Shown one piece after another: positions 1-7,116 of a stretch of DNA of 11,246 nt. The position numbers and the translations under genes were made by a program. The stretch comes from Basidiobolus heterosporus B8920. Taxonomy: Eukaryota; Basidiobolomycota; Basidiobolomycetes; Basidiobolales; Basidiobolaceae. Below the pieces are notes generated by a model. The model searched no databases and was not told where the DNA came from. It was given only the letters and a program-made list of their open reading frames with translations. Positions within the stretch are counted from its first letter, which is position 1. Every line of letters starts with the position of its first letter. The stretch covers positions 1 through 11,246 of the forward strand of contig JNET01034541.1 of NCBI GenBank assembly GCA_000697455.1, given 5' to 3'.

Positions 1-20
1 TGTTGCTTTTTTTTACTTAG
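1..20 (+). other. possible 3' end of an intron before the kinase start
   Basis: The window opens with a T-rich tract running into ACTTAG at 15-20, which looks like a fungal polypyrimidine tract and 3' splice site. It lies 69 nt before the kinase ATG, so it could end an intron in the 5' leader. A second AAG candidate ends at 80. The donor would lie outside the window, so this cannot be settled here. Confidence 0.25.
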
Positions 21-88
21 GCTCAATCCCCCCACTTGGAGTGACTTAGTCGCCACTTTATCCCTCTCCGCGTTCCTAAGGCAATTCC

Positions 89-1305
89 ATGAATAGCATG
101 TCTGAGAATTCCGTACATAACGTACCTCCTTCACACATATTGAACTCTTCTCAATTCCCTTCGACTTCATTTCCATACCCTATACAAAATGCTCCACAAG
201 ATCCCAACCATTCATACCCCTCGATATCTGCTACAAACCAGGTCAACGTTCACTCTCAGTTTTCCCTCCCTTCCTTGAAACCAGAACGATATAGATTGAG
301 GTTATCGGACTTTGTAATCTTAAGAACAATCGGAACTGGCTCTTTTGGACGTGTTCATCTCGTACAATTAAAAGCCAATGGTCGATTCTATGCCATGAAA
401 GTACTGAAAAAGACTGAAGTTGTTCGACTGAAACAGGTGGAACATGTTAATAACGAGCGAAATGTCCTGGAGTTATGCCATAATACTTTTCTCGTAAATA
501 TCATTGGAAGTTTCCAGGACACCACCAATCTCTACATGATCATGGAGTACGTTGCAGGTGGAGAGCTTTTCAGTTATCTCCGAAAGTTCCAGGTATTTTT
601 AAGACAGGTTTTCGGTATTTATTTGATAACCATTCTAATCATCCACGTCTTAAGCGGTTCCCGGGTTACGTTGCTAAATTCTACGCGGCCGAAGTCACGT
701 TAGCCTTTGAATATCTTCACACAAAGAAGATCATCTACCGTGATCTTAAGCCGGAGAATGTGCTGTTGAATAGTCAAGGACACATTAAGATCACTGATTT
801 CGGCTTTGCCAAATACGTCCCAGATATTACTTGGACACTTTGTGGCACACCGGATTATCTTGCGCCAGAGATCATTCAATCTAAAGGATATGGTAGTGCG
901 GTAGACTGGTACTCACTTGGAATCCTGATATTTGAGATGCTTGCTGGCTATCCACCATTCTATGACGATGATCATTTCAAGCTGTATGAGAAGATCATCG
1001 CAGGAAAAATCAGATGGCCACCACACATCGATGCCGACGCTAGGGACTTGATCAAGAAACTAACCACTGCTGACCTGAGTAAGCGCTACGGTAATCTCAA
1101 GGGCGGAGTCCAGGACATCAAGAATCATAAATGGTTCGCTGAGATCGACTGGGAGAGGTTGGAGCGCCTCGAGGTTCAGCCACCTATTGTTCCCATCGTG
1201 ACCAGCGATGGAGACACCAGCAATTACGATATGTACCAAGAGACAAACGATATCTATGGCATGCCAACCGAGGATCCGTTCCGAGAGAAGTTCCTCGACT
1301 TTTAG
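89..1305 (+). CDS. pka1: cAMP-dependent protein kinase catalytic subunit (two exons)
   Basis: Serine/threonine kinase of the cAMP pathway, cytoplasmic and nuclear, normally held inactive by a regulatory subunit. Exons are 89-592 and 655-1305; the 62-nt intron 593-654 (GTATTT..TTAAG) falls at phase 0 and joins KFQ to RFPGYV, giving 384 aa. Residues 1-65 are a Ser/Pro/Asn-rich leader of low complexity. Visible kinase landmarks are the glycine loop GTGSFGRV (82-89), Lys104 in AMK, Glu123, the YRDLKPEN catalytic loop with Asp198, DFG at 216-218, activation-loop Thr229 in [14 protein letters not shown], and a C-tail with GDTSNYD and a terminal FLDF hydrophobic motif like the FTEF end of PKA. That C-tail separates PKA from PKC, Sch9 and other AGC kinases. 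Start: an in-frame TAA at 77 precedes the ATG at 89; a second ATG at 98 is possible. A leader exon outside the window cannot be excluded. Confidence 0.93.
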
Positions 1306-1396
1306 AAGTACAACTCAGTTTATATTTTAATCAACACAACCTCATGATTTGTAAAAAGATGTTATAGATTTGATTCTGATTCCTACTTATATACAT

Positions 1397-1402
1397 AATA
1401 AA
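1397..1402 (+). terminator. candidate poly(A) signal of the kinase gene
   Basis: AATAAA lies 92 nt past the kinase stop codon in an AT-rich stretch, a usual place for fungal 3'-end formation. The hexamer is common by chance in AT-rich DNA. Confidence 0.4.
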
Positions 1403-1442
1403 TTCCATTTTGTACTTGACTTTGGCTTATTTATTCATGTGC

Positions 1443-1556
1443 TTAAACACCTATTTACACATACTTCTAAACATCCATTTACACATACACCTAAACATCC
1501 ATTTACACATACACCTAAACATCCATTTACACATACACCTAAACATCCATTTACAC
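1443..1556 (+). repeat. 24-bp tandem repeat, about 4.75 copies
   Basis: The unit is CTAAACATCCATTTACACATACAC. Copies lie at 1443-1466 (degenerate), 1467-1490, 1491-1514, 1515-1538 (these three identical) and 1539-1556 (partial). It sits in the non-coding gap between the kinase and the acetyltransferase. Because 24 is a multiple of three it creates repetitive open frames on both strands (HPFTHTPK forward, CVNGCLGV reverse); these have no other protein-like property and are treated as artefacts. The identical middle copies suggest recent expansion by slippage or unequal exchange. Confidence 0.92.
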
Positions 1557-1600
1557 ACCTCCTTACGCATAGCTCATTGTTAGTTGACTGCCAGAACGCC

Positions 1601-1606
1601 CCCCGC
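1601..1606 (-). promoter_or_regulatory. Mig1/CreA-like GC box
   Basis: CCCCGC on the + strand reads GCGGGG on the other strand, fitting the Mig1/CreA carbon-repression consensus. It lies about 350 nt upstream of the acetyltransferase ATG. Repression by glucose is a known theme for genes of acetate and fatty-acid use, so the context fits, but a six-base match alone is weak. Confidence 0.25.
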
Positions 1607-1848
1607 CACTCCGATTGTAAAGCTGGGTACACAAATCCTTTCTTCATGACTAAATATTTGTCTCACGAGTGGCCGTTTACCCGAGACCTGGGTGATTTTG
1701 GAGGGTGATTGGCCTGCTGGTATCGATATCAATCTCCATGTTGCATGCGCATCTACATCATTGATATTACTAACCCTAAATCCACAAGATCAGTTCATCA
1801 GATCAAGTGGAATTTCATGTACGACATGGAATATAGTCAACTTCAACA

Positions 1849-1856
1849 TATTTAAA
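1849..1856 (+). promoter_or_regulatory. TATA-like element of the acetyltransferase gene
   Basis: TATTTAAA ends 98 nt before the ATG at 1955. The spacing resembles that of the TATA boxes before the two permease genes, which supports 1955 as the start. Confidence 0.4.
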
Positions 1857-1864
1857 CCAGTTAG

Positions 1865-1876
1865 CCCCTCCCCTAA
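1865..1876 (+). promoter_or_regulatory. double CCCCT box (CCCCTCCCCTAA)
   Basis: Two adjacent CCCCT cores match the AGGGG stress element on the opposite strand (bound in yeast by Msn2/4-type zinc fingers). The same 12-mer occurs at 6430-6441 in the permease spacer. It sits about 80 nt before the acetyltransferase ATG. The function is inferred from the motif only. Confidence 0.35.
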
Positions 1877-1954
1877 ATGACTAGCCTCAAATTTGCTCCT
1901 TAAGTGAGAAATATCCATTAGCTAGTGTTGCTGATAGTTCCACCTACTGTGACA

Positions 1955-3730
1955 ATGTACCGCTTCCAAAACTCCCTTCCTAAACTTCCAGTTCCTAAAC
2001 TTGAAGATACTTGCCAAAAATATCTTAGAAGTGTCAGACCGTTGTTAGATGACCAGGCGTACGCAAAAACCGAACTTGCCGTTAAAGACTTTTTAAAACC
2101 CGGTGGTCAGGGAGAAGAACTGCAGAAACGACTCTTGGCCAAAGCCAACGATCCCAAAGTCGTCAACTGGTTAGAGGACTGGTGGAATGACCTTGCTTAT
2201 ATGGGCTATAGAGACCCACTTGTACCCTATGTTTCATACTTTTACACTTTCAAAGACGACCTTCTAAGAAGAACCCCTTCCAAGAGAGCAGCCAGTATCG
2301 TTACTGCAGTTATGGAGTTCAGGGAGCTGGTTCTGAGCGAAAAACTCAGCCCTGAGGGCAGCAGCAAAGCACCCTTCTGTATGTACTCCTACAAGTATAT
2401 GTTTAACGCTTGCAGATACCCCAAGAAACCTTCAGATTTTGCGGAAACCTATGACCCTTCTACCAACACTCATATAGCGGTTGTGAGAAAGAACAAATAC
2501 TACATCCTCGATATGTTCCATAATGGTCAACAGCTTACCGCCGCCGAATTGGAACTACAATTTGAGAGGATTATTGCTGATGCCGGTTCAGATAAGGCTC
2601 CTGCTTTGGGTGCTGTTACCTGTGATAATCGTGACGTCTGGGCAGATGTGCGTCCAATTGTTCTTCAATCGGCACCTGAAAATGAAGCGCTTCTTAAGAA
2701 GCTTGAAAGCTCCATCTTGTTGCTCTGCTTAGACGACTCTTCCCCTCAGAACCGTGATGAACACAGCTGGGGTTGTTGGGCAGGTGATGGTCGTAACAGA
2801 TACTTTGATAAATCACTTCAGTTCATTGTCTTTGAAAATGGCAAGGCCGGATTCTTAGGAGAGCATTCCTGCATGGACGGTACACCTACTGCCCGTCTGT
2901 GCGATTATGTATTGACAAATTTGGCCAAGGGCAAGGTTAATCTCGGATCCGGCCCTGTTAGATCAGATGTTCGTAATCCTGAGAGGTTGAATATTCGCTT
3001 CAGTGAACAAGCCTTGAAGGCCATTGCTGCATCGGAGAGAAACTTTGATCAGTTGATGGGTAAGCACGATCTTAATGCACTGGCCTACTATGGATATGGT
3101 AAGAACTTGATCAAGAAGTTCCGTACCAGTCCAGATGCTTTCGTACAAATGATCATTCAGCTCGGATACTACAAGATGCATGGCATCTGTCATCCAACTT
3201 ACGAGGCAGCGACCACCCGTAAATTCGCCCATGGTAGAACAGAAACTGGACGTACCGTATCGATTGAGTCAGTGGCATTCATCAAGGCCATGGAGGATCC
3301 TAGCGTCCCTAAGGAGCGGAAGATCGCCCTTGGCAGAGCCGCTTTCAATGCCCATGTGAAATACATGGTCAACGCAGGCAATGCCCAGGGAGTTGATAGA
3401 CATTTATTCGGCTTACGTCTTTCGCTTCGACCCAACGAGCCCAAACCGGCCATCTTCCAAGATGAGGCATACTCGTACTCTACCCATTGGAATCTTTCCA
3501 CCTCCCAGCTCGCCAGCGAGTTCTTCGACAGCTGGGGTTATGGTGAGGTAGTGCCTGATGGTTTTGGTATTGCATATATCATCAAGAACAATGCCCTGCA
3601 TTTCACAGTTACCAGTATGAATCTTGGTGCCAAAACCTTGACCTATTGTTTAGCAGAGGCTGCGGAGGAGATGAAGAAATTATTTGAATCCGAGCTCCCT
3701 GCTGAAAAGAATACCAAGGCTAAGTTATAA
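1955..3730 (+). CDS. CAT2: carnitine O-acetyltransferase, peroxisomal type (intronless)
   Basis: It transfers acetyl groups between CoA and carnitine so that acetyl units can leave peroxisomes or enter mitochondria during growth on fatty acids or acetate. The protein has 591 aa and carries the choline/carnitine acyltransferase fold end to end: LPKLPVPKLEDT at the N-terminus, catalytic His304 in GEHSCMDGTPT, the TYEAATTRKFAHGRTE segment (415-430), the STS motif at 515-517 and VVPDGFG at 532-538. The last three residues, AKL, are a PTS1 peroxisomal signal, also seen at the end of yeast Cat2 and human CRAT. Trp527 aligns, without gaps from the STS motif, with the acyl-pocket Met564 of mammalian CRAT; a bulky residue there favours short acyl chains. 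Start: the frame is open from 1922 but holds no ATG before 1955, and TAG at 1919 closes it. Only a few residues precede the conserved core, so no mitochondrial leader is visible. Confidence 0.93.
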   Translation: MYRFQNSLPKLPVPKLEDTCQKYLRSVRPLLDDQAYAKTELAVKDFLKPGGQGEELQKRLLAKANDPKVVNWLEDWWNDLAYMGYRDPLVPYVSYFYTFKDDLLRRTPSKRAASIVTAVMEFRELVLSEKLSPEGSSKAPFCMYSYKYMFNACRYPKKPSDFAETYDPSTNTHIAVVRKNKYYILDMFHNGQQLTAAELELQFERIIADAGSDKAPALGAVTCDNRDVWADVRPIVLQSAPENEALLKKLESSILLLCLDDSSPQNRDEHSWGCWAGDGRNRYFDKSLQFIVFENGKAGFLGEHSCMDGTPTARLCDYVLTNLAKGKVNLGSGPVRSDVRNPERLNIRFSEQALKAIAASERNFDQLMGKHDLNALAYYGYGKNLIKKFRTSPDAFVQMIIQLGYYKMHGICHPTYEAATTRKFAHGRTETGRTVSIESVAFIKAMEDPSVPKERKIALGRAAFNAHVKYMVNAGNAQGVDRHLFGLRLSLRPNEPKPAIFQDEAYSYSTHWNLSTSQLASEFFDSWGYGEVVPDGFGIAYIIKNNALHFTVTSMNLGAKTLTYCLAEAAEEMKKLFESELPAEKNTKAKL

Positions 3731-3775
3731 TCATCGTAACTCTTCAGAACACTGTTAAATACTCTATTAGCACAC

Positions 3776-3781
3776 ATTAAA
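3776..3781 (+). terminator. candidate poly(A) signal of the acetyltransferase gene
   Basis: ATTAAA lies 46 nt after the acetyltransferase stop codon, within the 201-nt gap (3731-3931) between convergent genes. No other candidate is closer. Confidence 0.3.
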
Positions 3782-3867
3782 TTGCATTCTAATCCACCAT
3801 AAACTTGCTTTGCGATGATATTTCATGATGGCATTCTCCTGATTTACACGACTGAAATTGATTAAGA

Positions 3868-3873
3868 TTTATT
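3868..3873 (-). terminator. candidate poly(A) signal of the reverse-strand permease
   Basis: TTTATT on the + strand reads AATAAA on the minus strand, 59 nt past the permease stop codon. The two convergent genes therefore have their 3' signals within about 90 nt of each other. Confidence 0.4.
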
Positions 3874-3931
3874 TACAATGTAGCGCAAGATGCATTAGGA
3901 TTGTTTGATTAGTCTAAATATATGCAGTTCT

Positions 3932-5455
3932 CTAAAACCGAGATAAATCACATTCGGTTAATTTAACGATCTTCGTTTTCTTCGCAATTTTGTAGCCAAG
4001 GTAAAGGATGGCGAAAATGATGACGGCCAAGTACCCACCAATACACTCTCCCCAATCGAAACGGCCGTTACTGTATGCTTCATACCCTTGTCCACCAAGA
4101 ACAACAGTACACAACACAAGGGCAATAATAGGTCCAAAGGGATAAAGGCGAGCTCTGTATGGTAATTCATCCAAAGAATGTCCTTGAGCGATGAATGCTC
4201 TACGGAAACGATAATGGCTGATGGCAATACCGACCCAAGCGAGGAAACCTGAGGTACTGGAGGCACGTAAGAGCCACATGTAGACGACACCATTGCCGAA
4301 GAGGGATGTTAAGAAGGCTAAGCATCCAACTACAGCAGTAAGTATTAAAGCGGGCATGGGAACACCACGAGAGTTGGTGCGACCGAAAATCTTTGGTGCC
4401 ATGTTGGAATGAGCCATCATCCATAAAGTACGTGTACAAGCGTAAAGCGCGGAATTACCAGCAGAGAGAACGGTAATGAGGATAATGGCATTCATGATGT
4501 CTGGGGCAGGCCCGAGTCCCGCAAGTTTAAATACTAGTGTGAAAGGGGAAATAGAAACATTTTGAGTAGAACCTGCGTCCACTAGGTTAGGGTTGGTGTA
4601 TGGAATCAGGAAACTAATGATAGTGATTGCTCCAATGTAAAAGAGTAGGATTCGCCAGAAAACTTGTTTGATGGCTTTAGGTACGTTCTTTTCTGGATTC
4701 TCGCTCTCTCCGGCTGCAACTCCTACTAATTCAGTTCCCATGAAAGAGAAACCGGCCACCAAGAAAACACCCAGCGTACCAAGAGCCCCGCCAACAAACG
4801 GAGCCTCACCTACGGTAAAGTTTCGGAAGCCGTATTTGACACCACCGAGAACCCCTGTAGCAACTAATATACCAATGATAATAAAGACCACGACGGTGAG
4901 GACCTTGATCAAGGCGAACCAGTACTCTGCTTCACCGTAACCTTTAACAGAGATACAGTTTATCCCCACAATGATTACCAATAAGCAAGCACTCCACACA
5001 TAGCCTGGGACATGGGGAAGCCAATATTGCATGATAAGACCACCAGCAGAGAGCTCAACAGCTACCGTGAGAGCCCAAGAATACCAGTAATTCCAACTGA
5101 GAGCAAATCCAAAAGCGGGATCGACAAACCGAGCACCATAAGCGTTGAAGGAGCCCGAAATAGGCATGTAAGTAGCCATTTCACCAAGACTAGTCATTAA
5201 AAAGAAAACCATGACACCGATAAGTCCGTATCCAAGTAAGGCACCACCAGGTCCACCGGTTGCGATGGAAGCACCACTGGCAAGAAAAAGACCAGTACCA
5301 ATGGTACCTCCGATGGAAATCATAGACAAATGACGACCTTTCAATGATCTTCTGAGTTCGGTTTTTTCATTGTCGATGCTACAGCTTTCCAACTCGGCCA
5401 GCTTTTCGGGATCTTTGAAGTGAGAGTTCTGAGTAAACGATCGTTCGACCTGCAT
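3932..5455 (-). CDS. LysP-like amino-acid permease A (basic amino acids likely)
   Basis: Twelve-helix plasma-membrane transporter of the amino acid-polyamine-organocation superfamily, probably a proton symporter; 507 aa, intronless. After a charged 40-residue cytoplasmic N-tail come RHLSMISIGGTIGTGLF (TM1 with its unwound glycine motif, 41-57), TSLGEMATYMP (88-98), WNYWYSWALT (121-130), GYGEAEYWFALIKV (172-185), FSFMGTELVGVAAGE (236-250) followed by SENPEKNVPKAI, SAGNSALYA (331-339) and SHYRFRRAF (413-421). From memory these blocks, especially WNYWYxWA, GEAEYWFxLIKV and the stretch from SHYRFRR through LPYR, fit Escherichia coli LysP more closely than yeast Lyp1/Can1. Lysine as substrate is an inference from that. 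Start: a minus-strand TATA element ends 82 nt upstream of the ATG, and the N-tail length matches the sister gene at 7117-8637. Confidence 0.92.
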   Translation of the reverse strand: MQVERSFTQNSHFKDPEKLAELESCSIDNEKTELRRSLKGRHLSMISIGGTIGTGLFLASGASIATGGPGGALLGYGLIGVMVFFLMTSLGEMATYMPISGSFNAYGARFVDPAFGFALSWNYWYSWALTVAVELSAGGLIMQYWLPHVPGYVWSACLLVIIVGINCISVKGYGEAEYWFALIKVLTVVVFIIIGILVATGVLGGVKYGFRNFTVGEAPFVGGALGTLGVFLVAGFSFMGTELVGVAAGESENPEKNVPKAIKQVFWRILLFYIGAITIISFLIPYTNPNLVDAGSTQNVSISPFTLVFKLAGLGPAPDIMNAIILITVLSAGNSALYACTRTLWMMAHSNMAPKIFGRTNSRGVPMPALILTAVVGCLAFLTSLFGNGVVYMWLLRASSTSGFLAWVGIAISHYRFRRAFIAQGHSLDELPYRARLYPFGPIIALVLCTVVLGGQGYEAYSNGRFDWGECIGGYLAVIIFAILYLGYKIAKKTKIVKLTECDLSRF

Positions 5456-5537
5456 ATTGTTTGTGTGAATAGATGTGAGAGGGAGAACTGTACAGAAAAA
5501 CGTGCGAGTATGAATCTAATCAGCACCTTACCCACGG

Positions 5538-5545
5538 CTTTTATA
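5538..5545 (-). promoter_or_regulatory. TATA box of permease A
   Basis: Read on the minus strand this is TATAAAAG, 82 nt before the permease ATG, followed by a pyrimidine-rich leader. The spacing is nearly the same as for permease B. Confidence 0.5.
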
Positions 5546-5610
5546 TGTTTCAGATAATGAAATGACTCGACCGTAATTTACTAAAGAAGCAAGAAAGATA
5601 TACCTTTACA

Positions 5611-5919
5611 ATGAACTTAACTGGTTTTAACCTACCATTTGTCCTTGGATTTCGCAAATGCTTATTTAGTCTTCGATGGTCCAATAGCACTCAACCGACT
5701 ATCGAACTTGCCAAAAACGATCATCATGTTTACGCATTTGGATGTGTCGCGACGAAAAGTATAGCATGTGAGATTCTTTCTGATCGAAAATGGTTATCCT
5801 TTCGTGATTTGGACACTGCCTACTTAATCCGTCGAGCGTGGAAAAAACATTATATGAGTCAATGCCACTCATTTTTATGGTCAGCCAAATCAAGAATACT
5901 TCACCCTTTTTTGGCTTGA
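5611..5919 (+). CDS. doubtful hypothetical ORF, 102 aa
   Basis: An ATG-to-TGA frame lies in the permease spacer, starting in an acceptable context (A at -3). The product is basic and Trp/Phe-rich (WLSFRDLDTAYLIRRAWKKHY in part), and I recognise no family. There is no predicted signal peptide or clear membrane segment. It overlaps a shorter open frame on the other strand. A 300-nt frame can arise by chance in DNA of this composition, so it is most likely not a gene. It is listed because it is the only long frame in the spacer. Confidence 0.15.
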   Translation: MNLTGFNLPFVLGFRKCLFSLRWSNSTQPTIELAKNDHHVYAFGCVATKSIACEILSDRKWLSFRDLDTAYLIRRAWKKHYMSQCHSFLWSAKSRILHPFLA

Positions 5920-5936
5920 GGCTCGCAGAGAGTGCT

Positions 5937-5944
5937 ACATGTGA
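5937..5944 (+). promoter_or_regulatory. ACATGTGA box, copy 1 of 3
   Basis: An E-box-like CATGTG core. It is part of an 11-mer, CTACATGTGAG, that recurs exactly at 6249-6259; a third box lies at 6335-6342. A repeated palindromic core in a shared promoter suggests a bHLH-type site, but no factor is known from the sequence. Confidence 0.25.
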
Positions 5945-6250
5945 GGGAGTCTTTGGTGGAAGAGCCTAAATCAAGCTAATCTTAGTTACCTATTGAAATC
6001 CACACAGACAGGTAGGACGGGATAGTACAGAGGGAAGCATTGATAACAGCGACATCTCAATCTCAAACTTGGTCACCCCTGATAATCCACAACTATGGAG
6101 CGTACAAAATCGACAAAACTCCTTTTGATCTTTATATATAATCTCCAATAATTGGTTAGATTAATTAGATTACCGATAAACCTAATATGGAGAAGCTGAT
6201 AATGACCTTTCGTGAACGGCCATGTTTGGATAGTAGAGAAAAAGTTTTCT

Positions 6251-6258
6251 ACATGTGA
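6251..6258 (+). promoter_or_regulatory. ACATGTGA box, copy 2 of 3
   Basis: This is the second exact copy, within the repeated 11-mer CTACATGTGAG, 314 nt from copy 1. Confidence 0.25.
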
Positions 6259-6334
6259 GCGCTTGAATAGGATTCATTAGGAAAAGAAGATTCTTTTTTA
6301 TGACGAAAATGTCAATAGTCCCAATGAAAATTAC

Positions 6335-6342
6335 ACATGTGA
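6335..6342 (+). promoter_or_regulatory. ACATGTGA box, copy 3 of 3
   Basis: This is the third copy, in which the core extends to the perfect palindrome CACATGTG (6334-6341). It lies 84 nt after copy 2. Confidence 0.25.
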
Positions 6343-6429
6343 ATCATCAGAAGGAACAAAGTGGCCAAGAAAAACGAACGGCCTTTAGTCCTATAGGCAT
6401 CCACGTAGATTTACCTAACCCTGGCTCTC

Positions 6430-6449
6430 CCCCTCCCCTAACCCTAACC
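6430..6449 (+). promoter_or_regulatory. double CCCCT box fused to telomere-like CCCTAA repeats
   Basis: CCCCTCCCCTAA (6430-6441) runs into CCCTAACCCTAACC (6436-6449), which is two and a third units of the TTAGGG-type telomere repeat read from the C-rich strand. Such teloboxes are binding sites for Tbf1/Teb1-type factors in fungal promoters; a relic of telomere DNA added at a break is the alternative. The 12-mer is shared with the acetyltransferase promoter. Confidence 0.4.
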
Positions 6450-6496
6450 TTATCTAATATTTATCAAGAGAACATTCAAGAGCTTGTCCTATCTCA

Positions 6497-6524
6497 AAGT
6501 GGTAGAAATTAAGTGGTAGGAATG
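6497..6524 (+). repeat. 14-bp imperfect tandem duplication
   Basis: AAGTGGTAGAAATT is followed directly by AAGTGGTAGGAATG, 12 of 14 positions alike. It is non-coding and probably a small slippage product in the permease spacer. Confidence 0.5.
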
Positions 6525-7021
6525 TTAAGGCAAGCCTCCCTAGGCAATGCAGATGTGTAAGAAAGATTGGCTTCACAGGCTCTCTACACAAGTGTATTAA
6601 ATGGCCGTGATAGTTATGGAAATATTAATTCGAGTAGAGGTAAATGAATGATTTTCAATGATTGACCAAGCGTCAGGTTATCGGATTTGAACTGTCTGTA
6701 TTTAGTAAAGGGCCAATTTCTGGAGAATCTCAACCACTGAATCATTGTACTTCATGAACCTAAAATAAGCTTTTCTCGCACCATACAATATCCATCGTAC
6801 CACAGTCATTGTAATCTTAATCTCCATAAGCTACCGGAACGCTTGATGACTCATTAACTAAAGGGTGAATGAGTGTTCGTTAGAGGGGATTGGATTTCCG
6901 AATTAAGTTCCAGGTGAAGCAAAGCAAACCCGTGTGACTATGGCTTGACTCTAATTTCTCCAAAATTTGAATCTATCCTTTTGAGTATAGTAGGTATGGT
7001 AGGGTAGGACAAGAGATTCAA

Positions 7022-7027
7022 TATAAA
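7022..7027 (+). promoter_or_regulatory. TATA box of permease B
   Basis: TATAAA ends at the very base where the most upstream ATG of the permease frame (7027) begins, and lies 89 nt before the ATG at 7117. A TATA box at this place means transcription starts downstream of 7027, which argues that 7117 is the real start. A C/T-rich leader follows. Confidence 0.55.
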
Positions 7028-7116
7028 TGAGACAACATTTCCACTCCAGAAACATCACATCCTTCTTCACATTCTATTTCCCCCAAGTTATCACTACACT
7101 AAGTTGCTCTAAACAG

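Larger units (their letters stand above)
1306..1954. other. intergenic region: kinase 3' end and acetyltransferase promoter
   Basis: This 649-nt gap holds the kinase poly(A) signal, the 24-bp tandem repeat, and promoter-like elements listed separately. It also has one telobox-like TAACCCTAAA near 1770. The open frames here are repeat-driven or short, and I see no credible gene. Confidence 0.6.
5456..7116. other. shared divergent promoter region of the two permeases
   Basis: This 1661-nt spacer separates the start codons of two divergent paralogues. GATAA or TTATC occurs ten times: 5553, 5794, 6042, 6081, 6175, 6198, 6450, 6461, 6678 and 7088. By base composition I would expect about five, so enrichment is mild; GATA factors control nitrogen-source genes in fungi, which suits permeases. 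It also holds three ACATGTGA boxes, a CCCTAA tract, a double CCCCT box, a 14-bp imperfect tandem duplication at 6497-6524 and one doubtful ORF (5611-5919). I see no convincing gene in it. Confidence 0.55.

Noticed and set aside
1370-1708. Open frame with repeated HPFTHTPK
   Set aside because: It exists because the 24-bp tandem repeat keeps every frame open. The antisense frame (1435-1647) is equally repetitive, and neither end resembles a protein.
1925-1954. Upstream extension of the acetyltransferase from a GTG codon
   Set aside because: GTG is not a normal start in a eukaryote. The first ATG, at 1955, already precedes the conserved core.
5611-5919. Hidden second gene between the permeases as a novel accessory protein
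   Set aside because: The frame has no motif, no promoter of its own that I can see, and an overlapping antisense frame. It is kept only as a low-confidence entry.
6300-6512. 70-aa open frame in the permease spacer
   Set aside because: It runs through the CCCTAA tract and stress-type boxes, has no recognisable composition or motif, and is within chance length.
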